DNA from: Nigrospora sphaerica
Taxonomy: Eukaryota; Ascomycota; Sordariomycetes; Amphisphaeriales; Apiosporaceae
Direction: 5' to 3'
DNA length: 64,000 bases
Assembly: GCA_018287875.1 (NCBI GenBank)
Contig: JAGVVL010000002.1
Location: 8,618,001-8,682,000, forward strand
In this document: one piece after another, positions 1 through 10,741 of the stretch
How the letters are laid out: each line of letters begins with the position of its first letter
Position numbering within the stretch: position 1 is the first letter of the stretch
Program-made: the position numbers and the translations under genes
The notes under the pieces: model-generated
The model's database searches: none
Told to the model about the DNA's origin: nothing
The model's input: the letters and a program-made list of their open reading frames with translations, nothing else

Positions 1-1390
1 TTCCTCGCGGGTCCGGCTATAAATCAGGATGTCGTCCAGGTACGCAGTGCAGCAGATATCCAGGTGGTGTCGTAAGGTATCGTTAATAAACCTTTAGAAT
101 ATAGCAGGGGCTCCAGTCAGTCCGAAAGGCATAACTAACGACTCGAATAAGCTAAAACGGGTGCGGAATGCAGTCAGGTATTCTTATCCCTCTTTAACTC
201 TAATCTCGTTAAATACCGCAATAATGTCGACCTTAAAGAAATACTTCATTCCCTTTAGGTTATTTAAGGTCTCCTTAACTAGGGGCAGCGGGTAACGGTC
301 CTTAATAGTGATGTTGTTTAGGGCGCGGTAGTCGACACAGAAACGGAGCCCTCCTCTAGGCTTCTTAACGAACAGGACAGGGGACGCGGCCGGGGACGAG
401 CTAGGTCGGACAAACCCTTTCCGGAGATTCTCTTATAGCCACTCTTTTAGTGCGGCCAGTTCTTCGCGGGACATAGCGTATAGGGGTCCGAAGGGGGGCA
501 TTTTCCCTTCCATTAGTCTGATCTCGTGATCGTGATCTCGGTGCGGTGGTAGTTTCTCTGCCTCTTTCGGCGAGAACACATCTTCGAATTCTCGCAGTTC
601 TAGCGGGAGTTGCTCAGGCAGGGGCGGATTAGCCTTCTAAGATAAGTGCTCGTCGATCTCTTCGACGGTGACGGGAAACGCGGCGTATCCTTTCCTTAGG
701 TACGCTAAGCAGGCGCAAGCGGTGATCGGGGCAACGTCCCATCGGGATAAGGCCTCCGGACGGTTCGGCAGGTTCTCCGGACGGGCTCGTGCAGGGACGT
801 CATACATGGCGACGACCTTCATAGGTCTCTCTAGCATGTTGCAGTTCTGGCGACAGAATTCGCTATCGAACGTGAGCGTGTGACTCGCGAAACCCACACG
901 GGGGTCGTGCATCTTAAGCCACGGGATTCCAAGGACAACAGGGAAGTAAGCTAGCTGGGTTACGAAGAAACGTAGTCGTTTCTTATGATGATCGTTTATC
1001 CGCATCGAACATTCGACGAAGTGGGTAACCTTCCCACTCTCGCTCGGGCGACCGTCGATCACCTCGATCTCGAACGGTCTCCGTAAAGGTCACATCGGCA
1101 GCTCGTGGGCTTCAGCCCAGCTGCGGTCGATAAATGCTTTAGCGGCGGCTCCGGAGTCGGTTAGGGCGTAAGTCGGTATAGTGCAGTCATCGGAAATCAA
1201 GGTGGCAGGTAAAACCATGAGCTTTCCACGCATATCTTCCTCTTCGCGGATAAACAGGCCATGGACGGAACAGGCAGATATCGGTAAGGGCAACGGAGTT
1301 AAGGCGCCGGGATTGGGAGCCTGTAAGCGACTTAATACAGGCTCACGCCATTTAACGACTGGGGGCTCTCGGTGCGCGGCTCCTAGAACC
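1..1390 (-). pseudogene. Decayed pol: protease and reverse transcriptase, partial
   Basis: Polyprotein remnant of copy C. The protease region is near 1293-1140 (motif ALTDSGAAAKAF, DSG type), followed by the pepsin-like body with the motif VVLGIPWL. Reverse transcriptase starts near 500 with [12 protein letters not shown] and runs off the window at the catalytic YLDD box (bases 1-45). Frames are broken by TAG and TAA codons at positions that read Gln or Trp in related elements. Not functional. Confidence 0.88.
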
Positions 1391-1399
1391 GGTTAATAG

Positions 1400-2723
1400 A
1401 CGCGGCTGCAGCGGAGATAGGCTGGGGGGACCGAATGAGCGTGGGTAGTTGACGAGTGGGTAAGGTCGTGGACATTGTGGGGGGCGGGCTTCCTCGGGGG
1501 CTCGGAGTACGGGCCTGGCGGAACCGGACAGGTCGGAGGTCAGGTTCGGGGCATTGGGCGACTATGTGGCCTGTATGGCCGCACCGAAAACATTCTCCTC
1601 TCTCTCTTCGACCAGACGGAGAGCGGGGGCGGCTACGTTGGTGACTTAAGTCCATAGGATCACCGGCGTCGGTCTTAGCAGCAGGCGGGCGGGGTTCGTT
1701 CTAGGGAGGCACGTTATAACCGGCGGGGGTGGTGATGCTGTTAGTCTTAATCGTTCCTTTATAACCGTTAACCTGCCGCTGGTGCTGGCGGAACCGGTTA
1801 TCGAGAGTCTGAAGATGACGGGCAAACGCGCGATACTCTCTCGTGGGGGCAGGGTTATGTAATAGCATGTCCTGGATCTCTCGGGACACACCTTAGGACA
1901 GTAGAGGGGGCAGGGCAGCTTCGGGGACCTCGCTTTCCAACGCGAGCCTCTCAAACTCTGCGAAGAAGACGCTGAAGTCGAGGCTCCGTTGTTTTAAATT
2001 GTATAGTTTATTTTCAGCATTCTGCTTCCGGTCCGGGTCTCCAAAGGCTTCTTCTAAGTATAACAGCATATTGGTATAGTCTGTAAACTAGGGGATTCCA
2101 TGTTGGATGCGGGGCAGGATTAAGTCGTAAGCTTTTCCGGATAAGCGGCTAGCGACGTAATTTAGGCGGGAAACAGCAGACGGGAACCGGTCGGCGTTGG
2201 AGACCATCTTCGAATGGACTTGTTAGACGAACCTCCGAAGGTCGCTTCGAGTTCCATCAAACTCCTTTAAGTCAGGGATCTTCTCACTAAGGGAGGTGGG
2301 TTCGGAACGTGAGGCAGGAGCAGATGTAAGCATTCGCGGAGCATGATCTACCAGCGCTTCAGTGGTAGGTTCGGGACGGGGTGACTGTTCGGTTAGGGGT
2401 GTCTGTACGGTAGGGAGGGCGGCTTAGAGGAGGCGTTCGTTCTCGACGCGGAGGTCGACGATGATCTTTTAGTCCTTATTTGAGCGGCCCTCTTAATAGC
2501 GGACTATCCCTTCTTTTTCTGCAAGGGCAATTCGGACGGAGGCAAGGGAGGAGTCCCTTTCAGCTAAAGCAGAGTCCCTTTCAGCTAAAGAGGTTTCCAG
2601 GTTCGAGATATACCCATGTAGCGTGCGCAGGTATAGTAGCCATCCAGACGCATCGTCCTGGACGCTCGCAAGTAGTTCTCCGGGATCTTCGGTATCAGTA
2701 GGTGCGGTAGGTCGGTTCGACAT
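1400..2723 (-). pseudogene. Decayed gag with CCHC zinc knuckle
   Basis: Gag of copy C, starting at the ATG at 2723. The N-terminal part has a charged repeat (ERDSALAERDSSLA), then a Gag core, and the zinc knuckle [14 protein letters not shown] at 1592-1551. Several in-frame stops split it into short open pieces. The knuckle is intact here, unlike in copy B where another retrotransposon splits it. Confidence 0.85.
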
Positions 2724-2761
2724 TTCGAAAGCAATGTCGAGCTTAGGAGGAAGCTACGTAA

Positions 2762-3050
2762 TATCAAGGAGCGGGCAGGCAAGCGGATAACGGAGTCGAT
2801 TCAGGTTCTATACTATAGGTCCAGGTTCCTATTCGGTCGGTATAGGTCAGGCTTGGTGGACAGGACGTAGCTTGAAAAGCTACAACTGAAGTCTCCTCGG
2901 TCGCAGACTTCTTATCTAAATCCCCAACGGAGGTCCGTACCGAGCGGTCTTAACAGAACTCCATCACGGGACGACTAATCCGTAGCCAGTTTAGGATGTC
3001 TCAGAGGCTGCCCTGTGCCGGTACGGTCTGTCACGGTCCACCCCGTGACA
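2762..3050 (-). repeat. 5' LTR of copy C
   Basis: 289-bp LTR, the inverted counterpart of 3060-3348. On the minus strand it begins tgtcacggggtgg and ends with a mutated terminus (tgata where the other 3' LTR has tgaca). It is separated from the facing LTR of copy B by only 9 bp. Confidence 0.95.
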
Positions 3051-3059
3051 ACTACCTAA

Positions 3060-3348
3060 TGTCACGGGGTGGACCGTGACAGGCCGTACCGGCACAGGGC
3101 AGCCTCTGAGACATCCTAAACTGGCTACGGATTAGTCGTCCCGTGATGGAGTTCTGTCAAGACCGCTTAGTACGGACCTCCGTTGGGGATTTAGATAAGA
3201 AGTCTGCGACCGAGAAGACTTCAGTTGTAGCTCTTCAAGCTACGTCCTGTCCACCAAGCCTGACCTGTACCGACAGAATAGGAACCTGGACCTGTAGTAT
3301 AGAACCTGAATCGACTCTGTTATCCACCTGCCTACCTGCTCCTTAACA
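3060..3348 (+). repeat. 5' LTR of copy B
   Basis: 289 bp, starts tgtcacgggg and ends ccttaaca (the 3' LTR ends ccttgaca). It contains aagctacgt at 3237-3245, complementary to the presumed primer-binding site. Confidence 0.95.
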
Positions 3349-3350
3349 TT

Positions 3351-3359
3351 ACGTAGCTT
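3351..3359 (+). other. Probable self-priming primer-binding site of copy B
   Basis: The sequence acgtagctt begins 2 nt inside the 5' LTR, where the primer-binding site belongs. It is the exact reverse complement of aagctacgt inside the LTR (3237-3245, also 14884-14892). Tf1/sushi-group chromoviruses prime reverse transcription with the 5' end of their own RNA, and this arrangement fits. It would put the RNA start near 3237. Confidence 0.5.
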
Positions 3360-3386
3360 CTTCTTAAGCTCGACACTGCTTTCGAA

Positions 3387-4547
3387 ATGTCGAACCGATT
3401 TACTGTACCTACCGATACCGAAGATCCCAGAGAACTGCTCGCGAGCGTCCAGGACGATGCGTCTGGATGGCTACTGTACCTGTGTACGCTACATAGGTAT
3501 ATCTCGAACCTGGAAACCTCTCTAGCTGAAAGGGACTCTGCTCTAGCTGAAAGGGACTCCTCCCTCACCTCTGTCTAAATCGCCCTTACAGAAAAAGAAG
3601 GGATAGTCCGCTACCAAGAGAGCCGCTCAGATAAGGACTAAAAGACCATCGTCGACCTCCGCGTCGAGAACGAACGCCTCCTCTAAGCCGCCCTCCCTAC
3701 TGTATAGACACCCCCGACCGAACAGTCACCCTGTCCCGAACCTGCCACTGAAGCGCCGGTAGATCATGCTCTGCGAACGCTTACATCTGCTCCTGCCTCA
3801 CGTTCCGAACCCACCTCCCTTAGTGAGAAGATCCCTAACCCAAAGGAGTTTGATGGAACTTGAAGCGACCTTCGGAGGTTCGTCTAATAAGTCTATTCGA
3901 AGATGGTCTCCAACGCCAACCGGTTCCTGTCTGCTATTTCCCACCTAAATTATATTGCTAGCCGTTTATCTAGAAAAGCTTACAACCTAATCCTACCCCG
4001 TATCCAGCATGGAATCCCGCAGTTTATAGACTATACTAATATACTATCCTACTTAGAAGAAGCCTTTAAAGACCCGGACCAGAAGTAGAACGCTGAGAAC
4101 AAACTATACAATTTAAAATAACGGAACCTCGACTTCAGCGTCTTCTTCGCAGAGTTTGAGAGGCTCGCGTTAGAAAGCGAAGTCCCCGAAGCTGCCCTAC
4201 CCCCTCTGCTATCCCAAGGCGTGTCCCGAGAGATCCAGGATATGCTGCTACATAACCCTGCCCCCACGAGAGAGTATCGTGCGTTTGCCCGTCATCTTCA
4301 AACTCTCGATAACCGATTTCGCCAGCACCAGCGTTAAGTTAACGGTTATAAAGGAACGATTAAGGCTAACAGTACCACCACCCCCGCTAATCCTAACGTG
4401 CCTCCTAAAAACGAACCCCGCCCGCTTGCTGCTAAAACCGACGCCGGTGATCCTATAGACTTAAGTCACCAGCGTAGCCGCCTCCGCTCTCCATTTAGCC
4501 GAAGAGAGAGAGGAGAATGTTTTCGGTGCGGCCATAAAGGCTACATA
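3387..4547 (+). pseudogene. Decayed gag of copy B, split by nested element
   Basis: Gag from the ATG at 3387, with the same charged N-terminal repeat as copy C and the Gag core near 3903-4330. The zinc knuckle begins CFRCGHKGY and is broken at 4547 by the nested chromovirus; it resumes at 10393 with the last Cys. At least eight in-frame TAA/TAG codons are present. In copy C some of the same positions read Gln, so the stops arose after the copies separated. Confidence 0.87.
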
Positions 4548-4877
4548 TGTGAGAGGCTGAGCCTTGAAGCACTATCGAAGGGGCCAAATGCTGTTTATTT
4601 TCTAGATGGGAAAGAGAGAAGAGAACCGTCTTCAGGAGGCCGGGCGCAGCGTCTCGTTAAATCTTGCGAGACTGGACCGGAACGTTCGGATAGGAACGTT
4701 CGGACCGGAACGTTCGGATCGGAACGTTCGGATCGCTGCTCAGCTCCCCCCTCCTAGGTCTTGGCCACTAGCTTGGCGTTCGAATGGAGAGACCTACTCG
4801 GAGCCACATGTGAGGGGTTCGTGAGACGCTCAGGCCAGGTGCGCCTGAGCCTATCTCCCAGGTCCCAACCTGTAACA
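4548..4877 (-). repeat. 3' LTR of nested element
   Basis: 330 bp, TG...CA ends. It holds four copies of the dyad GAACGTTC at a 14-bp period (4680-4729). Confidence 0.96.
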
Positions 4878-5059
4878 TCACCCCCTTCTCCCCCTTTTTT
4901 CTTTCTATAACCCTCTGTACGTCTCCTCCCGTACGTCTCCTCCCGTACGTCTCTTCCTGTACGTCTCCTCCTACACGTCTCTTCCCGTATGTATCCTCCC
5001 GTACGTCTCTTCCCGTATGTCTCCTCCTATACGTCTCCTCCTCCTGACCCTTCGATTCC

Positions 5060-8000
5060 CTACTTGTGCTTCTTCTAGGCTTCGGCTAGCCTAGTTCTTC
5101 TTTGGCTAGCGGGCTTTTCGCCATCGAAATCCGTCGCTGGTCCGTATTTCGCTTCGAATTCGTTTAGCGCTTGAGTATCTTTTAAGTTCTCTAGAGGCTC
5201 CCAAGTTGGTTCTGCGTAGCCTCTCCATTTGACTAGGACCTGCCGGTATAAGCCCCTTCCGCGTCTCTTTGTACGGGCTCTTGTAATACTCTCGACTTCC
5301 CACTCGTTGTTATCTGGGTTACTGTTGTCCGTAAAAGCTGGCGGCGGTTGATAGTCTGTTGTCTTCTAGGAAGGTAAAGGGTCCTCGTACGCAGGTCTTA
5401 TAAGGTCCACATGGAATCTTGGCCATACTCCTTGTGGGACGTCTAGTTCGTAAACGTGAGAGCTAATAACCTTCGTAACGGTGTATTTCGCGTGTAGCCA
5501 GGCTAGCTTTTTCGATGGGACGTCTAGGTTAAAGTTCTTAAGGGAAAGCCAAACCTTATCCCCTACTCGGTATTCGCATGCGGCGGTCCTTTTTCGGTTC
5601 GCGAGGTCCTCCTGGGCTTGTTGGGCGGCTATCATAGCGGCTTAGGCGAAATCTCCAGCGTCCTTCAGTCTCTGGACGAAGTGTTCGGCTCTAATACGTG
5701 GATCCCTCGAACTTTGTGGCGATCTCTCGATGACTTGGATTGGTTCGACGTAGTATCCGTGTAAGAGGAAGAACGGACTAACTCCGATAGCTCTCGAGTC
5801 TCTATTGTTAATCGCTAGCTGAGCCCCTGGAAGTAGCTTAGCCCAGTCGTGCTGGGTTAGAGCTGTATAGGAGCGTAGGTACGCGAGAACCTCCTGATTA
5901 GCTCGTTCAGTTGCTCCGTCAGTCTCAGGATAGAAGGCGGTGCTTAGCCTTTGGTCTATTGATGTAAGCTGGCAAAGTCGTGTCCAGAATCGGCCGGTCC
6001 AGTTAGAGCCCCTATCACTCGTGATAGCTCTTGGGAATCCGTGGAACCGCCAGAAGGCTCTCACGAAGGTCTCGGCGCAGGCTTCCGCTTCCATCGTTGT
6101 CATGGCCTCTAAGGTTACCTCTTTAGATAGCCTGTCGGTGATCACCATTAGGAAGCTCGGGTCGGTCTCGCACGTAGTTGGTAAATCCGTCATGAAGTCG
6201 ATCGAGATCTCTGCGTGGAACCTATCCGGGACCGGCAGCGGCTTTAGAAGCCCTTGCTTCGCGTCTCTCCAGACTCTCTTTTGCCGCAGGTGTCGCAGTT
6301 CCTTAGGAATTGACGAACTGCTAGTGTAAGGCCAGGCCAGAAGAAGCTTCGGTTCAGGATGCTAATCGTTCCGTCCCTTCCTGGGTGTCCTGAAGCGTGC
6401 GAGTCGTGAGCGTTCTGGATTAAGGCCGTCTTAAGGGGCTCGTACGCCGGTATCCAGATTCTGTTGCGAAACCTGACCCTTCCTTCCGGGTCTAGCTTGC
6501 ACTCCGATATCGATACGACGCCTTTTAGGCTAGGAGCAAAGGACTGTTGCTTCGTACGGAGGTCTGCCACCATAGTTCGGTAATCGGGATCCTTCTCGAT
6601 GGCTTGGTTCCAGAGCGTCTGAAGGTCTTCGTGGGCGAAGCACTCGTCTCCTGATGGGAATTGCTGGCCATCGATGTTTAGGACTCCAACACCGAGGTCC
6701 TCACTCTCCTCCTCCTCCGCTGGTTGCTTCTTGCGAGGATCTCCTCGTCCTTAAGGAGCTGTTGGTAACGGCCTTTCGTTCTCTCGTCGTCGTACCTATC
6801 CGGTTCGTCTTGCTCCCTTCTAGATAGCGCATCGGGCCTGTCCGCTAGCTTCCCCGGTCGGTAATGGAGCTTATAAGAGTACCTCTCGAGCTTGACTGCC
6901 CAGCGAGCTTGTCTCTCTGTGAGGTGTCTTGCCTTTCGGAAGTATTCGAGGTTCTTATGGTCCGTTAGGATCTCGAAGGGCTCTCGTACGCTCCTTAGCA
7001 TCCCATCCCACGCGCTGAGGCAGTCCATCACCGCTAGGAGTTCTTTATCGTGGATCTCATAGTTGAACTCTGCTGGGGAGAGCTTCCGGGAGTGGTATGC
7101 TATTGGGTGTAGCAGGCCGTCCTCGCCGTACTGCGATAGGCAGCCCCCGAGGCTATGTCCTGAGCAGTCCGTCTCAACTACCGTTCGTCGGTCTGCGTCC
7201 CACTAGGCTAGGACTGGAGCTTCGATGAACACTCTTTTAAGATGCTCGAAAGCGCCTTGTTGCTCTTGGTCCCACTGGAAGGGGGCTCCCTTCTTCGTTA
7301 AGGCGGTTAGCGGGCGTGTGATCGCTGAATACTCGGGTATGAACGTCCGATAGAAGTTTGCGAATCCTAAGAAGCTGCGTACTCCTTTAAGCGTTTTAGG
7401 AGCCTCCCACTCCTGGATCGCGAGCACCTTCTGAGGGTCCATTCGGACTCCTTTACCTGCCTCGATAATGAACCCTAGGTACTTAGTCTCCTTTACCGCG
7501 AACTCGCATTTCCCTAGGTCGAGACCTAGGCTAGCGTCTCGTAAGCGGCTTAAGACCTTCTCGACTTCCTTTATATGATCTTCCTTACTCCCTGAAGAGT
7601 AGATAAGGATGTCGTCCATGTAAGCTGAACAGGAATGGTCCAGCAGGTCCTTTAAGGTGTGGTTGATGTACTGTTGGAACGTAGCTGGCGCCCCAGCTAA
7701 TCCGAATGGCGTCACGAGCCACTCGTATAGGCCGAACCTAGTCCTGAAGGCTGTCTTCCATTCCTCGCCCGCAGCGATTCGGATCTTATGAAACGCCGCT
7801 CGGACATCGAGCTTCGTGAGCCAGCGCGCTCCTGAGAGCGTCGTGAGTGTCTCTCGGATCAGCGGCAGAGGGTAGCTGTCTTTCTTCGTAATCGCGTTAA
7901 GTGCTCTGAAATCGCAGCAAAAGCGTAGTCCGCCTCCCGGCTTCTTCACGAATAGCACGGGAGCTCCTCCGGCGGAGCTGCTCGCTCGGATATAGTTCTT

Positions 8001-8779
8001 ATCCAGTAGGTCCGTTAAAGTCTTCCGTAGCACTAGAAGCTCTTCGCGTGACATTCCATATAGGGGCCCCAAGGAACCTCTGGTTCCTCGCTATCGGTTC
8101 CCTTCGTTAAGGGGATCGTGTGGTCTACCCCTGGTCGGTGTGGTGGTAAGCAATTGTCGGCTGCTGGGTTAAATAGGTCCTTCCACTTTCGTAACTCCTT
8201 CGGGAGTCTCTCATACGGCACTCGTTTAACCTTAGGTTCGAGGGCCTTTTTAATGTCCGATAATGAGGCTGCGAACACCCGTATCTCGCGTGAGCTTTGC
8301 GAGCGTCTTACTCGTCTTATAAGCGTTCCGATGGAGGCCGCTCCTATCTCTTTAGGCGGCTCGATAGAAGAGCTCTTCGCAGCTTCTATATCTCGTATAC
8401 GAAACTCTCCTTGAGACCTCATAAGGAGTTCGCGCGCTGCTACGTCGTACACTACCCGATGTTTCTCGAACCAGGGCTTCCCAAGTATAAGGGAATGGTT
8501 TAAGCCTGGTACCACGTATCCATAGATTCTCTAAGAGAACCCTTCGAGGTCGATCTCTAAGTAAGCGATCTCCGAGATACGAGGGTCTTGTTTCTGAGAG
8601 CTTTTCGTAGAGGTAGCTTCGCGTAATACTCGAGGTCGTGTTGGGATCCTTAGTAGGTCTAGCTGTCGAGCTAGTTTTTCGCTGATCGCTGCGTAGCAGT
8701 CGCATCCGGTGTCGGCTAGGATAGGAATGAACTTCTCACTATTCACGAGGCCCTCAATAGTAAGTGCCGAACCATTCAT
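5060..8779 (-). pseudogene. pol of nested element: PR-RT-RH-IN-chromodomain, disrupted
   Basis: Domains in order on the minus strand: aspartic protease (LADTGCD, about 8715); RT with YMDDILIYS (about 7620); RNase H (TDCSG near 7170 and TDHKNLEYF near 6960); integrase with the HHCC zinc region (about 6400-6270) and core residues in VITDRLSK, TSDRGSNW and TDGATERANQ; a GPY/F-like region; and a C-terminal chromodomain (WEVESI ... VLVKWRGY ... TWEPLENL, about 5300-5140). In-frame stops are TAG at 8531, 7203 and 5366 and TAA at 5642. Frameshifts lie near 8060 (a C-run one base short), 6730 and 6290. The chromodomain suggests targeting to modified chromatin. Confidence 0.9.
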
Positions 8780-8846
8780 AAGCTTCTCTATCTTCGGTAG
8801 CGACAGGGTGGCTGCTGTTGACCTCTGAGGACGACTTCCCCAGAGG

Positions 8847-9987
8847 TTACTCTTTTTCCGAATCCGATGTCTCGACTCCGCTGCTCTCGCTAGCGTCTTG
8901 CTCGGCCTTCATGCTGTGCACTTGTGTGCTAGGGCGTTTCGCAGGCCTTAGCTTGCACGTCATTATTCTATGCCCTTGCTTCCCGCATCTTAGGCATAAG
9001 CCGTCGTCTCTTCGCTTTTGCATCTCTTCGGGGAGGCCCACGCGGCCCTCGCGTGAGACGACCTGCTCTGGCCTTGTCCTTTAGGCTTCTTCTTATCGAG
9101 GGGTTCATCCCAGTCATGACTGTGTCTTCCCCCTCGTCTTGCTTCCATGCTTTGCGGGAGGGGTTCGAGAGCTCCGTGGGGGGCTTAGTCGGGCTTGGAT
9201 ACAGCCAAGGAGTAAGGGACTCCAGCTTCGAGGCCGTCAGCATGATCTGGTCAACCGCTTGGGCGTAGTCCGTCGAGATCGTGACCGATACCAAGCTTCT
9301 CGTGAGCTGGTCGTTTAAGGCTCCCTCGAGGAAGGCGAGCTTGGCTTGGTCGGCCCAGTCCGTCCCTCCCGCTTCCGCTAGCGTCTTTTCGAAGTCCACG
9401 TAGAAAGCGTCGAACGTCTATCCTCGAGCTTGCTTAAGCTCTCTGAGCTTTAAAGTGGCGGTCTTCTGGTTGTTCCTATCCGTGTACCTGTTTGCGAGGT
9501 ACTCGAGAAGGTCTTTCAGGTCGTACGCTTTATTGCTTCCTCCGGATAGGAAGTAGGAGCTTGCGAGCGCTTTAGGACCGTCTCCTAAGCATGAGTAGAC
9601 TGCGAACCATCTGTCCTTTTGTGTGCCGATTATCGCCGCGTCGGCATCTAGCTTGTGGCTCATCAAGGCTTTCCATGCTGGGAATTGGGTTCGTTCCCCT
9701 TCGAACTTAGGGGGCCAGGGGAAGGCCTTCCGTTTTAGCTGCGGTTCGTGTGCGGGCCTCACGAGGGCCTCGCTCAACTCGGCTTGCGTCGACGGTGGGG
9801 TTGACGTGGCTTGGTCCCGCTGCTGTTGGACCTCCGCAAGCCTTTTCTCGAAGTGCGCCGTTATTTCTCGCGACTGTCTAGCGAACAGGTTCTCGAGGAG
9901 ATCGAGCATCGGTTGTGGAATGCCTGCTGCTAAGTCTCGCAGGTCTCTGTCTCCTTTACCCTCATCCGTTGTGTCGTTACGTTGCAT
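8847..9987 (-). pseudogene. gag of nested element, disrupted
   Basis: Gag starts at the ATG at 9987. The first 189 codons run to a TAG at 9418 where the frame continues unbroken beyond (CAG to TAG would explain it). The Gag core follows to about 9050, where a frameshift occurs. The zinc knuckle CLRCGKQGHRIMTC is in the shifted frame near 8985-8945 and the frame ends at 8847. Nucleocapsid and capsid functions are expected for the intact protein. Confidence 0.87.
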
Positions 9988-10050
9988 CTTAGGGAAGCTC
10001 TTGAGTCGCGCGCGCGCGGCTCTCGGGAGATATAAGATACGAATAAATTG

Positions 10051-10062
10051 ATCTAGAAAATA
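10051..10062 (-). other. Self-priming primer-binding site of nested element
   Basis: Immediately inside the 5' LTR the minus strand reads tattttctagat. This is the perfect 12-nt reverse complement of atctagaaaata inside the LTR (minus strand, 10122-10111). No tRNA-like 3' end match is obvious. This is the geometry of Tf1, where the first bases of the transcript fold back and prime minus-strand synthesis. Confidence 0.65.
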
Positions 10063-10392
10063 TGTGAGAGGCTGAGCCTTGAAGCACTATCGAAGGGGCC
10101 AAATACTGTTTATTTTCTAGATGGGAAAGAGAGAAGAGAACCGTCTTCAGGAGGCCGGGCGCAGCGTCTCGTTAAATCTTGCGAGACTGGACCGGAACGT
10201 TCGGATAGGAACGTTCGGACCGGAACGTTCGGATCGGAACGTTCGGATCGCTGCTCAGCTCCCCCCTCCTAGGTCTTGGCCACTAGCTTGGCGTTCGAAT
10301 GGAGAGACCTACTCGGAGCCACATGTGAGGGGTTCGTGAGACGCTCAGGCCAGGTGCGCCTGAGCCTATCTCCCAGGTCCCAGCCTGTAACA
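10063..10392 (-). repeat. 5' LTR of nested element
   Basis: 330 bp, two transitions away from the copy at 4548-4877. From the self-priming match the RNA start is predicted at 10122 on the minus strand, giving U3 as 10392-10123 and R as about 10122-10063. Confidence 0.96.
10195..10244. promoter_or_regulatory. Array of four GAAnnTTC dyads in LTR (HSE-like)
   Basis: Four identical palindromes GAACGTTC at 10195, 10209, 10223 and 10237, exactly 14 bp apart, with the same array in the other LTR at 4680-4729. The array lies 73-122 bp upstream of the predicted RNA start. GAAnnTTC is the core dyad of heat-shock-factor sites, but the dyads are separated by 6 bp, which is not the strict contiguous arrangement. 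It may be a promoter element for another factor or just a tandem repeat. Confidence 0.45.
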
Positions 10393-10741
10393 ACATAGTC
10401 GCCCAATGCCCCGAACCTAACCGCCGACCCGTCCAGTTCCGCTAGGCCCGCACTCCGAGCCCCCGAGAAAGCCCGCCCCCCACAATGTCCACGAACTTAC
10501 CCACTCGGCAACTACCCACGCTTATTCAGTCTCCCCAGCCTATCTCCGCTATAGTCGTGTCTGCCAACCGGTTCCAGGAGCTGCGCATTGAGAGTCCCCA
10601 GTCGGTAAATGGCGTAAGCCTATATTAAGTCGCTTACAGGCTCCCGAGCCCGGCGCCCTAACTCCGTTACCCTTACCGATATCTGCCCGTTCCGTCTATA
10701 GCCTATCTATCCGTAAAGAAGAAGATATACATAGAAAGCTT

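Larger units (their letters stand above)
1..3050 (-). mobile_element. Ty3/gypsy chromovirus-family element, copy C, partial
   Basis: Minus-strand LTR retrotransposon cut by the left edge of the window. Reading leftwards it has a 289-bp LTR (3050-2762), gag with a CCHC knuckle, an aspartic protease region and the first half of reverse transcriptase. It is the same family as the plus-strand copy at 3060-14995: LTR, gag and RT match over their whole shared length. It lacks the two later insertions seen in that copy, so it supplies both empty sites (1563-1567 for the nested element, about 438-447 for the MITE-like insert). Stop codons are spread through all frames. Its target-site duplication would be actac at 3051-3055, but the partner lies outside the window. 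Confidence 0.93.
4548..10392 (-). mobile_element. Nested, younger Ty3/gypsy chromovirus
   Basis: Complete 5845-bp minus-strand element with 330-bp LTRs and the 5-bp target duplication acata at 4543-4547 and 10393-10397. The LTRs differ at only two sites, both transitions (4590 versus 10105 and 4867 versus 10382), so insertion was recent. Gene order on the minus strand is gag (CCHC), protease, RT, RNase H, integrase, chromodomain. A polypurine tract lies next to the 3' LTR (complement of about 4880-4900). Five in-frame stops and at least four frameshifts inactivate it. Confidence 0.96.
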
